This document shows positions 11,117-21,508 of a stretch of DNA of 64,000 bases, piece after piece; within the stretch, counting starts at the first letter, position 1, and every line of letters starts with the position of its first letter. The translations under genes were made by a program, and so were the position numbers. The DNA is from Costus lasius (taxonomy: Eukaryota; Streptophyta; Magnoliopsida; Zingiberales; Costaceae): assembly GCA_027563935.2 (NCBI GenBank), contig CM050449.1, forward strand, positions 88,450,371 through 88,514,370, read 5' to 3'. Below the pieces are notes generated by a model. The model saw only the letters and a program-made list of their open reading frames with translations, made no database searches and was not told the DNA's origin.

Positions 11117-12010
11117 CTAGGTGTTAGGCCCCGGGTTCCCCGGTTCAGCTCAAGGCCCGGTGAGCCCTAAGCCCAAGCCCAGAGTCAGATTAGGGCGAGC
11201 AAAGCTATGAGCGTTGTCTACTCCGCGTACGGTAGATGCAGACAAAGGTGGGACGATGCTGGCAAGCCACGCGCAGGCATGCGAAGCAACAGAGCTTCGT
11301 CAACAGATGCGCGGGACATACATGCGGGGCGAGTCATCCGCGGCAGAGACGCCGTCGTCTCCGCGAGCTTCGGAAGATGCGGCTTCGGTGGGAGAAGCAG
11401 GCTAGCGAGAGGATCTAGGAGGCGACCGAGTCCATCACTAGCGGAGAAGACGGAGGCGCGGGTGGGCGCTTCCTTCTCGATAAAAGGGAGATCGGCGATC
11501 GGGCATGGACACAGAGATCAAGGTGATTCTGTAAGCAGCGAGCGCCTTGAAGACCGACAGTTGAGAGAGAAGCGGACCGGCGACGAGCAGAGAGAAGGGA
11601 GCCGGTGACGAGTGAGTGTCGTAGCTGGGAGCGATTGTAGTCAGCGACGAGAGTCGTCGTCGACGCAAGAGTGAGAGTCGGTCAGGAGAGGGTTTTTGTA
11701 ACTTGCTATTTCGGAGAATAGAAGTGAAGCTTTTCCCCTCCACTGTTTATCTTCCCCGGTGAACCCCTCCCCTGTTCTTCAATCCGGCGACGCACCTTCC
11801 GGCAGCAGGCGGCTATCTCAGGTCGGTGATGGGAGGCGGAGAAGAGGGGCGAACCGTTCTCGACCGTCGCAGCCCTCTCTTCTCCGACGAGGCCCTCAGA
11901 CGCAAGCGGCGGTTGAAGACGACGCGAATCGAACGATTTCGGCGTTCGATTCGAGGCGGACGATGTCAGCAACGCGAAATCAGAAATCAATTTCGTGTAA
12001 ACACGGTGTC

Positions 12011-12142
12011 GATTTTGACTTCGGTCAAAATCAGCGGAAATCAACAGCAATCGGTGATTTTGAAATTGGAGCTGACGTCGGCGTGACGTCAGCCAGGGAG
12101 AAATTCAGCGCGGCGCGGTGAATTTTGACTTCGGTCAAAATT
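12011..12142. repeat. Two TTCG-loop hairpins in the gag-only LTR
   Basis: At 12011-12032 a 9-bp stem GATTTTGAC/GTCAAAATC closes a TTCG loop. At 12121-12142 a stem AATTTTGAC/GTCAAAATT closes the same loop. As RNA each has a C(UUCG)G closing arrangement, a known extra-stable tetraloop. The other LTR has the pair at 14863-14884 (loop TTCA) and 14974-14995 (loop TTCG). Confidence 0.85.
12073..12091. promoter_or_regulatory. Paired TGACGTC motifs (possible bZIP sites)
   Basis: TGACGTC and TGACGTCA lie 12 bp apart (start to start), between the two hairpins. TGACGTCA-type elements are bound by plant bZIP factors. The second LTR retains TGATGTCA and TGACGTCA at 14926-14944. A regulatory role is inference from the motif only. 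Confidence 0.4.
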
Positions 12143-12428
12143 AAAGGAGGTATTTTGATTTGGATTTTGATTTTCTGATTTAGGGTTCGATTCTTTCCGG
12201 TCTTCTCAGATTAGGGTTAGGGTTTCTCGTGCGAATTGTAATTTGGAAAAAAAAAGTGAGCGGGGAACTAGGGTTTCGAATTCGGGGGCGAGATTCGGTC
12301 TGGAAACCCTAGCGCGATCACGTTCCGATGTTCCGCCGGACTACCCTGAGACAGCGGTTAAGCGCCGGTTCAGGGTCGATCCGACCGGGGCGTGACAACA
12401 AGTATCAAAGGTAAAGTGATCCAGCAGC

Positions 12429-13940
12429 ATGGTGAATCAAGGAGATCGTATCGCGCGAATCGAGCAGGTGCTCGGTTTGATAGGAAACAGCAGAGATGTG
12501 GTGGTTCCTCAGGTGGAGGACCTCCATCGCACGATAGAGGAGCAGAGGCTACAGATCCTTGCCCTCCAACAGACTTTGGCTGGAGTAGTGGAGGCTCCCC
12601 AAAATGTTGAAGGCATGGCAGCCCTACAAGAACAAGTAGGGGCCTTGCAAGGACAAGTGGCGACTTTGGCAATGCAGGTAGCCAACACTATGGCAACTCA
12701 GCAACAGATATTGGCGGACCTTGCGGTGACACGCATGGCATTGGCGCAGGTACAAGGAGGTGCCCCTACAGCAGCCAGGGCGGAGTATGGGGCTCCCAAC
12801 GGCAACGGGAAGGTTCGCACCCCAGAACATGTAGTGTTCAAGGGGGCCAGATCAGCAAAAGTATTGGGTAACTTCCTTTGGGATATGCAACAATACTTTG
12901 AGGCTAACCATGTTTCAGACCAGGAGAAGGTGAGGGTGTGCACGGCATATCTCTCAGATGATGCAAAACTCTGGTGGAGAACCAAAGTTGATTCGATATC
13001 AGAGGCGGCTAGTTGGACATGGGAGGTGTTCCGAGAGGAACTACGGCAGCAGTTCCTTCCTAGAAACTCGGTGGACTAGGTGTGAGAGGCGGTGGATCGG
13101 CTAAAGCACACGGGGACGATCCAGGAGTATGTCAGGGTGTTCTCCGCGCTGATGTTGGAGCTACCTGAGATGGCGAAGGGAGATAGGAGGTACTTTTTCC
13201 TCCAGAATCTCCAACCCTGGGCGGCAACGGAGATCCGATGACATGCGCCGCAGGACTGGAGAACGGCTGCTGCTATAGCCGAGTCTCTCATGGGCCAGAG
13301 GACTTCGGGAACGACCTTTCATAGAGCACAGAGGTTGCCCCCGAAACGACCATCTCCACCCAGAGCAAGAACGCCAGAGAGAGAGAGGCTCTCTCCCCGG
13401 CGGAATGGAGGTCAGACGGCACATCAGGAGAGGACCCGACCTACAGAGAGAGGGCAGGGTCAATTTAGACCGATTGCTTGCTTCTTGTGCAAAGGACCGC
13501 ACCGAATACGCGATTGTCCAGACCGACAGCGGTTGAATGCAATTGCAGCGATCGTGCATCGAGAGCTAGCTGAGAAACCGGTGGTGGATGACGAGGAACC
13601 AGTAGAGGCTCGCATAGGGGTTGTGCACATTGCCTCAGTGGTCGTAGGAAAATCATCACCGACCCCCGCAGATGCAGAGCCGAAGGACGCGGTCGGCAAG
13701 AACACCGTCGAGCAGAAGACGAGCTCCGAAGATGTGAGACCTCCGTAAGAGAAAAAGACGTATAAGTAGATAGTGGAGGAAAAAACTCCACCGAAGTCTT
13801 GGGAGGAGGTAGAAGCGGAGCAGCGAGCAACACAACTTGCAAACTATGAGAAACTCCAACGCAAGAGGGAACAGAACTGGAAAAAGTGCTACGAGGCTAA
13901 CTATGCCGAGCAAGAGCGGTGGCTCGTCGGTAGGCGTTGA
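12429..13940 (+). pseudogene. Gag of the gag-only element
   Basis: A single frame (503 codons) runs from ATG 12429 to TGA 13938-13940, interrupted by five in-frame stops (13077 TAG, 13083 TGA, 13239 TGA, 13746 TAA, 13767 TAG) and no frameshift. Domains: N-terminal coiled coil (residues ~10-100, IEQVLGLIG, LHRTIEEQRLQIL); a retrotransposon gag region (~135-280: FEANHVSDQEKV, LWWRTK, FREELRQQFLP, then TIQEYVRVFSAL after the first stops); CX2CX4HX4C zinc knuckle CFLCKGPHRIRDC (~355); C-terminal charged helix (WEEVEAEQRATQL, KREQNWKKCYEA). All five stops can arise from CAG, CGA or CAA by C-to-T change. It binds and packages RNA in the family. Confidence 0.8.
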
Positions 13941-13957
13941 GCGGGGCGGGGGAGAAT

Positions 13958-15251
13958 TGTTAGGCCCTGGGTTCCCCGGTTCAGCCCAAGGCCCGGTGAG
14001 CCCTAAGCCCAAGCCCAGAGTCAGATTCGGGTGAGCAAAGCTGTGAGCGTTGTCTACTCCACGTATGGTAGACGCGGACAAAGGCGGGACGATGCTGGCA
14101 AGCCACACGCAGGCGTGCGCGAACGAAGCGGCAGAGCTTTGTCAACACACGCGTGGGACATACATGCGGGGTGAGTCGTCCGCGGCAGAGATGCCGTCGT
14201 CTCCGCGAGCTTCGGAAGATGCGACTTCGGTGGGAGAGGCAGGCTAGCGAGAGGATCTCGGAGGCGACCGAGTCCGTCACTAGCGGAGAAGACGGAGGCG
14301 TGGGCGGGCACTTCCTTCTCGATAAGAGGGAGATCGGCGATCGGGCATGGACACGGAGATCAAGGTGATTCTGTGAGTAGCGAGCGCCTTGAAGACCGAG
14401 AGTTGAGAGAGAAGGGGACCGGCGACGAGCAGAGAGAAGGGAGCCGGCAACGAGCGAGTGTCGTAGCTGGGAGCAATTGTAGTCAGCGACGAGAGTCGTC
14501 GTCGACGCAAGAGCGAGAGTTGGTGAGGAGAGGGTTTTTGTAACTTGCAATTTCAGAGAATATAAGTGAAGCTTTTCCCCTCCACTGTTTATCTTCCCCG
14601 GCAAACCCCTCCCCTGTTCTTCAATCCAGCGACGCACCTTCCAGCAGCAGGCAGCTATCTCAGGTCGGCGACGGGAGGCGAAGAAGAGGGGCGAACCGTT
14701 CTCGACCGTCGCAGCCCTCTCTTCTCTGACGAGGCCCTCAGACGCAGGCGACGTCGAGCGTCGATGTAGAAGATGACGCGAATCGAACGATTTCGGCGTT
14801 TGATTCGAGGCGACGACGTCAGCAACATGAAATCAGAAATTGATTTCGTATAAATGCGGTGTCGATTTTGACTTCAGTCAAAATCGGCGGAAATCAACAG
14901 CAATTGGCGATTTCGAAATTGGAGCTGATGTCAGCGTGACGTCAGCCAGGGAGAAATTCAGCGCGGCGCGGTGAATTTTGACTTCGGTCAAAATTAAAGG
15001 AGGTATTTTGATTTGGAGTTTGATTTTCTGATTTAGGGTTTGATTCTTTCCGGTCTTCTCGAATTAGGGTTAGGGTTTCTCGTGCGAATTGTAATTTGGA
15101 AAAACAAAAGTGAGCGGGGAACTAGGGTTTCGAATTCGGGTGCGAGATTCGGTCCGGAAACCCTAGCGCGATCACGTTCCGGTGTTCCGCCGGACTACCC
15201 TGAGACAGCGGTTAAGCGCTGGTTCAGGGTCGATCTGACCGGGGCGTGACA
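13958..15251 (+). repeat. 3' LTR of the gag-only element
   Basis: Starts TGTTAGGCCCTGGG just after a purine tract (about 13940-13957, GCGGGGCGGGGGAGAAT) and ends GGGGCGTGACA at 15251. It is followed by CCAGG. It is visibly diverged from the 5' LTR by substitutions and small indels, so the insertion is not recent. Confidence 0.85.
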
Positions 15252-15256
15252 CCAGG

Positions 15257-17852
15257 TGTGATGCCCTGGGTATGATGGGGTTATACCCCGACTCTTCCCA
15301 TTGACTCATGGAGGCATGAGTAGGGAGCTGACACTTTGATGGAGGTGTTTGGCTTGTTGGAGAAGGGGGCATGCTAATCTTTGTGTTAGGATGTTTTGCA
15401 GGTCCATTGCTGAGGAGCAGTGCACTGGCGCAAACTCTATCCTTGGGCTAGGCCTGGGGGTGCTTTGGAGTTTCTTGGAGCATGGTTAGCTTAACCGTGG
15501 TCATAGGCGCATGGGATGGACTCGATTAGGGTTCATTTTGGAGTCCTAGGGGCTGATGTGTTCAACTAGGACTTGTATGGCATTATTTGATTTGTCATTT
15601 ATGTTGGCACATGCTTGGCATGTGACAACTTATGGCAAGATCCAATAAGAAGATATGAGAAGATCCATTATGACTTAAGTTATTTGGATCCACATTAACT
15701 TATCTTATTGGATCCCATGGGCGAGTTCACTTGGCTACATGGTTCGGTTCAAAGCTTGGCGGGTTGGATCCATACAACCAAACCCGATCCATCATGAATT
15801 CAAAAGGGGCGAGTGGCTTGGCATTGGCGGCTATTCACCCTAGAGACATCACGCCACTTTGGAGAGGAGGGGTGACAAGTTCTTGGAGGCTCTCGGCTTT
15901 GGAGGCAATGCTGGGGTATGCCCTTAAGGCTAATGTTTGAGGTCTTGGGATTCTTTCAGTATCATGTATAAACTCTTATGTTTATAAAGGCAATGGTTGT
16001 TATTCAGTTTGTTACATTGTCTGCTGCAATAAGTGTGCTTCTGAATAATGTCTCAATGCTGTTCAGCTTGGCTGACATGCTGTAATGTCCTTAGTCGAGA
16101 TATCTTGGTGAACATGAGACAGCCTTGATATGATTGAGACTAATATGTGTTCTAATCTTATAGGATGCTTCGAGCATGGAATAAGATGTAGACTCATGGG
16201 TACATTGGATGTACTGGACAGACCCTACTAGGATATTCAATTGCTTGTCACAATGTGAATAATCCTTGTTTGCAACAAGTGGCACATGTCCTCTGACTTG
16301 AGATCACTTGTGTTTCTAAATGATGATTGTCATTGTTTTGAGGTAGTTCAATATCATTTGAAACATAATGGTTATAGACTATCTTGGATAATCATCATGA
16401 GTCAGGTTAGGACACTAGTGATAGATATAGGATTGCCGTCTCCTTGATTGGAGTGTGATGTTCTAAAGGGGCCCCCTTGAATGAGATGATTGAGAAAGTG
16501 TATGGCCATACCCAAATGACTATGTTCATCTGATCTAATCATTCTCATCATATTGGAGTTACAGGCTTGACACGCTTGTCCAATAAGAACATCCAGTGGC
16601 AAAGGAAACATGTATGCCTTGTGAAGTGGATTCACACTTGTGCTGTGGTTTGGGTGTAGTCTTGGAAGACTCTTTCCTTTATATCGGGAGATAGTGATGT
16701 GTTGCTAGATACCCCTCACTAATCGTGATAACGTGAGTTGTCGTTACCGACATTTAAAGGAAACCCTTAGGGTCGCACAATTTGATGATATGGCTTACTT
16801 AAGTCAGATCGTGTGGACTGAATTGTTTTGGTTCAGTTTAAAGGGATTTAATCTCTGATTGTAAGTGAGATCTGGTCTGATCATGTTTGATTGATTAGGG
16901 CTTAAGATCGGTAAGCTTTGATTGAGAGAATGGATGCTAGATCGGTGAGATCAAGAGCATCAAGAGATGAACGGTTAGATCTTGAACCTTTAGGGTTTAT
17001 TGTGATCTAGACCAAATGGCTTGGGTTAATTGGTCTTTGAACCAAACCAAATTGAACCAGCTCATCAAGTGAGCGCATGGTTCATGGGAGAAGAGATTTG
17101 CGATTTGTTCATGAGCGCATTTCATGATGAGAAGTGGTTTTGCTATTTTTAGATAGCATGTCACTTACGTGACCACATCTCACGTCGCCTCTCTTCACGC
17201 CTCCCTCTCGCCCTCTTGTCGCCTGTTGGTTTTTGGTTCTTGACACATTTGTGTGGTAGAGCTTCTTGACGACAAGGGAGAGGTCTCGCCAAGCAAGGAA
17301 AATCTTCTCTTCCCTTTCATACGACAAAGACCTTTGAAGAACCTTGCTAGCACAAGGATCAACAAAGAGTAGGCGGCATCACCTTGTGTGCATCACTTTT
17401 GGAGAAGATCCCTTTCGATCTTTGCTTCCAAGGCACCATCCAAAGGATGGCGATGGTATGATCCTTCTTATGTTTGCAATCGGGGTTTTTGTAGTTGATC
17501 ATATCTCATGCAATCGATCCCTAGAAATCCATTCCACTGCTTTAAAACCTCCATATATGCGCCAGTAGGGTTTCGCCCCCCCCCCCTCCCCCTTGTTGAG
17601 GGGACTTTCAGGCAAAGGGTGAGTTCTTCCATCATCTTCCTTAGCGAGTTCCCTTGGAGGCAAGGGGACATCTCTCTTGGCGTGGACACCTTCCTTGGAG
17701 GCAAGGAAGGGTGACATCACCTTGAGGAAGGGGCGGCACCTTGCTGTCCCCCTTTGGCTTGGTGGCGGCTTTGTGCTTGGAGGCAAGCACAAGAGGCGAT
17801 CTTCATCAACATCAACCACCTAGAGGGACGACTCTAGGTCCGGGCCTCAAGA
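15257..17852 (+). repeat. 5' LTR of the chromovirus, split and truncated
   Basis: Matches 41675 onward of the 3' LTR. It is interrupted by a solo LTR (15909-17610) with duplication GGCAA, resumes at 17616, and ends at about 17852 after the phrase GGTCCGGGCCTCAAGAG. The 3' LTR continues past this phrase (about 42577) for a further ~710 bp that are absent here, where pararetrovirus sequence begins instead. Confidence 0.85.
15909..17610 (+). mobile_element. Solo LTR of the Ty1/copia family 1
   Basis: Begins TGCTGGGGTATGCCCTTAAGG and ends GGGGACTTTCA. It is homologous, in opposite orientation, to the LTRs at 22660-24378, 30068-31782 and 58253-59986. It is flanked by GGCAA at 15904-15908 and 17611-17615. 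The other chromovirus LTR has the empty site: at about 42333-42350 the text GGAGGCAAAGGGCGAG reads straight through. It is older than the other copies by visible divergence and contains a C homopolymer near 17577-17590. Confidence 0.92.
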
Positions 17853-18405
17853 GGTCCAGATAGCCATCAAACTGATGAACCTTAAAAATTTTGTTGAGGC
17901 AATATCTTAACTTCCAAGGAAAATTCTTAAGTTTGCCCATATGATGTTGATGAATGACCAGTCGGTCTAGAAGTCCATAATTATACAGATCTAGTAGAGA
18001 AACATCTAGATCCATAATTCTACAGTCTTTCCATTGGGGAAGATCGATTGAGACTTTAATAATTGTAAAGCCTTTCTGACAATAGCAGTGAGGTTCTTGT
18101 GGATGAACCTGTTCTGTTTGGAGGGTAATCATGGTGAGATGAAGCCCTCTTGGTTTAGAGATTTCATTTAGCGCCATTTTTCTGAGGTAATGAATCACCT
18201 TCAAAAACCGTTGCTGATGTGTCTCTTTTAAAATCTCATAGACTTGTTGCTTGACAGGATACAAGATAGGAGGGATCTTTGCTTTTGCTGAGGTCCACTG
18301 AGAATTTAGTTCTTGGTCCCATGCTTTTGAAAGGACTTGATATTTTTCTTCAAGCTCATGTTTTTGCTTGATCAACTCTTGCTCTTTATGTTGTAAAAAC
18401 TTAAC
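17853..18405 (-). pseudogene. EPRV ORF downstream of RNase H, C-terminal part
   Basis: Continuation of the frame that starts at 21001. A 2156-bp solo LTR separates the two parts. The part near 18405-18330 is strongly heptad-like (lysine/glutamate/leucine, e.g. KQKHELEEKYQVL). The remainder is globular-looking with a CYCQKG-type cysteine pair and PQWKDCRIMDLD. The frame runs into chromovirus LTR at 17853, so the natural end is lost. I do not recognise the product; position after RNase H matches ORF4 of tungroviruses. Confidence 0.6.
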
Positions 18406-20561
18406 TATTAGGGAATACCGGGTGTAATTTAAAATTTTGCAGTCCCAGGATGTAGCAGAAGAATCATTACACCCGAAACATATTCCGGTCCCAAGGATCC
18501 ATGCGAGAGAGAAGACACAAGGATGTGTTAGAGATGTACCTCTTTTGGTTGTCTAGACGTCGAAGCCATGTTGAAGGCGCCCAAGTGTTCGCCCTCTACA
18601 AGTATCCACGCGTCGACTCCTTGATCGTTGCTCCCTTCCACGCTTGGTGCTAGCCTCGGGATGAGAATCAAGCCTTATTGTTCCTTCACTATTCTTGCGC
18701 CACCTCCAAGGTTCATGCGCCAAGTGCAAGGAAGATGCCGCCAACTCCTTATCCTCTTCACTCCAAGAGAAGAGAGAGAAGAAGAGTTTCGGCCCTTAGG
18801 AAGAGTAGGAGGAAGTGGCGCCACCAAGTCCTTCTCCAAGTCACGCCAAAAGGAGAGGAAGGAGAAGACTTGCGGCCACTAGTAGGAAGAAGGGTTGCAC
18901 CACCTTGATGTTGTCGCCCTTTGCCCTTGCTCTCGCCCCTCTATCTGTGTTTGCCACTAAGCACTCAAAAAACTAGAGGGGGCGACAATGGGTCCTATAA
19001 ATAGGACTAGAGGCGGTTTGGGCAAGGCTAGGATCATGCCAAGTGTATGGCTAGGATGAGGTGTCTTGAGGCAAGGAAAGTCTCCAAGACTTTACCATAA
19101 ACCTCATTCAACCTATCCATAAATGTCCAAGCACTATATCAGCCCAAGACATGCCTCAAATGCATTCTTACCATCAAAAGGAGAAGTGGCTAGGCGCAAC
19201 ATGCATGAGGAGTTTCGGCTAGGGTAAGGGTTTGGGCGCATGTAGGGTTCATAAGGAAAGTCTCCAAGACTTTACCATAAACATCTTCCTACTTCTCATA
19301 TGCGCCCAAGCTCTTTCCAAAAGAGTCCTCAAGCCATATCAGCCCCAAGACTTGCCTTAGAGGCAAGTATTCCATCCAAGGAAGAGGGGCTAGGCGCCCT
19401 TTACTTCCATAATGAAGCAAAGGCGCCTCCCTCACCCCATTATGCCCCTAGGCGCCAATGGGGTGAGATTTCTCCCCATTATACCCTTTTAAGCCAATTC
19501 CTCTTCATGACAACTAATTATTGGGCCTCATTGGATAATGAGCTAGCCCAAACTTCATGGTATGGGTTGATTAAGCCATTGGATCCAATCCAATGCAACC
19601 CTAATCCAAATGTGACCAATCTAGGTCAATTTCGGGTCAACCTGCCAAAAATGAAGTTTGGCTCCAATAACTTTCTTCCAACTCATCAGGCCCATTGGCG
19701 CTGATGAAATCTTCCAAATGGATCCAAGTTATCCAGTAACTTGATCATAAGGCTTCTAATTAAAGCAACGTCAAGAGTCTATTGCGTGTGACCCCGTAGG
19801 ATCCATATGACGATGGCAATGATGTAAACATCATAAGTTGTGAGGGGTATCTAGCAACACATCACTACTACCCATGTCATAGGACTTAAGTCATTATGGC
19901 AACAACTCCTAACAAGCAACGAGGATTCTCATTGCATTATAGATCCCTTTGCCTAAGCTGATATCCTGCCATTGGATTAGTCTCAAGTTTATTATCCAAT
20001 GCATTGGTCATGACTCAACAAGTGTGGCCACACTTTCCTGTCATGCACCAATAAGGTGGGGCGCCCCGAGTGGATATCATGCTTCCAATAAGGAAGGGAC
20101 AAATCCTACTATTGGTCATCCATGTCTCTACATGACTTATGACATACCCAATGACAGTCGTTTTGATCTCCCAATTACGGAGAGACGTAAGACTGTATTA
20201 AAGCATACCCATCATCAAATCTAGACATGAATACCTCCCTCACGGTGGATCATTCCAGTGCATCCAATGCACCTGTATGTCTACGTTACTGTGCCCCGCA
20301 CCTAACCAGCCCATACACCAGTCTCACATGTACCAAAGCTGTCCCATATCTGCTAAGGTACCTTGTCTAGGGATAGCTTATGAGAATGGATCCAAACCAA
20401 ACTCCTGGGACATTATTTATGCAACTCAATACATCAACGCAGGTAGAGAAGTCTACATAATAAAGACCATGCCTATATAAAGAGTAATGGTTCTATCAAA
20501 GTACATTCAAACAATGCCTGACCATGTCCATACATTGGTCTTTAGGGCATATACACCAACA
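18406..20561 (-). mobile_element. Solo LTR of Ty1/copia family 2 inside the EPRV
   Basis: On the minus strand it starts TGTTGGTGTATATGCCC at 20561 and ends at 18406, where the expected final CA is TA. TTAAC is duplicated at 18401-18405 and 20562-20566. Length 2156 bp. Related fragments are at 8877-9650 and 56122-56972. Several short frames inside are not credible genes. Confidence 0.88.
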
Positions 20562-21001
20562 TTAACTTCATTTTCAAGCCTTATAATCTTAAACTCTTTT
20601 GCTATATATGCCTCAAGAGTTTGTGGTTCCAACTTTTGTTGTTGTACTGGAACATTTGCTGGTAATGTCTTCATATAACGGAGCACTTGAAGATGTCCAG
20701 CGAGAGTATTCATTGCAGTCAGGAATCCTGCTCCATGATGATCTTTCCATAGGAGGTCTAAGATCATGTGGTCATGGCCTGTTAAGGCTGCATAATGTTT
20801 TGGGGTCCGAAAAAGGTAAATTTGTTCCTTTGGTGGATTCCCGCAAAGTGTCTGAGCATAAGTGGCTCCATCAATGTCCATTGGATCTACAAGCAATGGT
20901 TGTAAACCCTTTGGGTTTTTTCCTATTTTCTTTTTGGCAGACGAGGAAGAACCTTGCGCTGTCATTTCCTGCACAACTTTGTTAGTTGTCATTCTAGTCA
21001 T
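20562..21001 (-). pseudogene. EPRV ORF downstream of RNase H, N-terminal part
   Basis: Opens at an ATG at 21001 (MTRMTTNKVVQEM), shortly after the RNase H region. It has a serine/lysine-rich linker (SSSSAKKKIGKN) and then a folded-looking part (IYLFRTPKHYAALTG, HDHMILDLLWKDH) leading into a helix (KEFKIIRLENEV) that continues across the solo LTR as a coiled coil. No stop occurs in this piece. I know no match by family; function unknown. By position it may be an accessory protein like tungrovirus ORF4. Confidence 0.6.
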
Positions 21002-21059
21002 AAGACAATTATGTATCTAAAATGATATTATTCTGCATAACCTTGTAGGTTATCATTCT

Positions 21060-21508
21060 GGTCTTAATAAAAGACGTGATAGAATATCAGAAATGACATT
21101 ATCTTTGCCTTTGATATGCTCAAAGGTGATTCTGTATGCATTATTAATGCAATGGTCAATGAATGATAACCATCTCTTTTGAGAGATGCGTTTTTCATTC
21201 TTTGTTTTAAAGAACTTTAAGATTGCTTCGCAATCAGTTCTTATTAATATTTCTTTTTTATTTAAAAGAAATAATCTAAAAGCATCTAAGCCATAACAGA
21301 CGGCTAGAAGCTCTTGATCAATACTGCTAGTGACATTTTTCTCTCAAAATTTGCCAGAAGCATATCTGCAAATGGCCTCTGGATCAGAAGCGTATTTATG
21401 AGGTTTGCAAAGTAAGATGGCACCCCATCCTTGTTCACAACCATCTGTTTGGACAATAAGATAATCATTGTCCAAAGGTAATTTAAGCAAAGGTAATTTA
21501 TCTACCAA
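21060..21508 (-). pseudogene. EPRV RNase H domain
   Basis: Directly continues the reverse transcriptase frame after the stop at 21509. RNase H landmarks are visible: QTDGCEQGWGA near 21450, DQELLAVCYGL near 21315, and RTDCEAILKFF near 21230. In the virus it degrades the RNA of the RNA-DNA hybrid during genome synthesis. At least two stops interrupt it. Confidence 0.75.

Larger units (their letters stand above)
11122..12397 (+). repeat. 5' LTR of the gag-only element
   Basis: Starts TGTTAGGCCCCGGG and ends GGGGCGTGACA. Close copy of 13958-15251. It contains two hairpin-forming repeats (12011-12032, 12121-12142) and a TGACGTC...TGACGTCA pair (12073-12091). A degenerate primer-site-like sequence (AAGTATCAAAGG, compare TGGTATCAGAGC) follows at about 12400-12412. 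Confidence 0.85.
11122..15251 (+). mobile_element. Gag-only LTR retrotransposon (TR-GAG type)
   Basis: Two LTRs (11122-12397, 13958-15251) enclose about 1.56 kb, nearly all of it one gag frame. There is no protease, reverse transcriptase or integrase. The ends are TGTTAGGCCC...GGGGCGTGACA. The flanks are CTAGG on the left and CCAGG on the right, a 5-bp duplication with one mismatch. Terminal sequence and zinc knuckle are very like those of the chromovirus at 15257-43288, so a related autonomous element probably supplied the enzymes. TR-GAG is the established name for such non-autonomous elements. Confidence 0.85.

Noticed and set aside
11207..12121. Multiple frames of 60-133 codons in the gag-only LTR, arginine/serine-rich
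   Set aside because: The GC-rich LTR gives few stops; the same frames are broken in the other LTR at 14043-14961.
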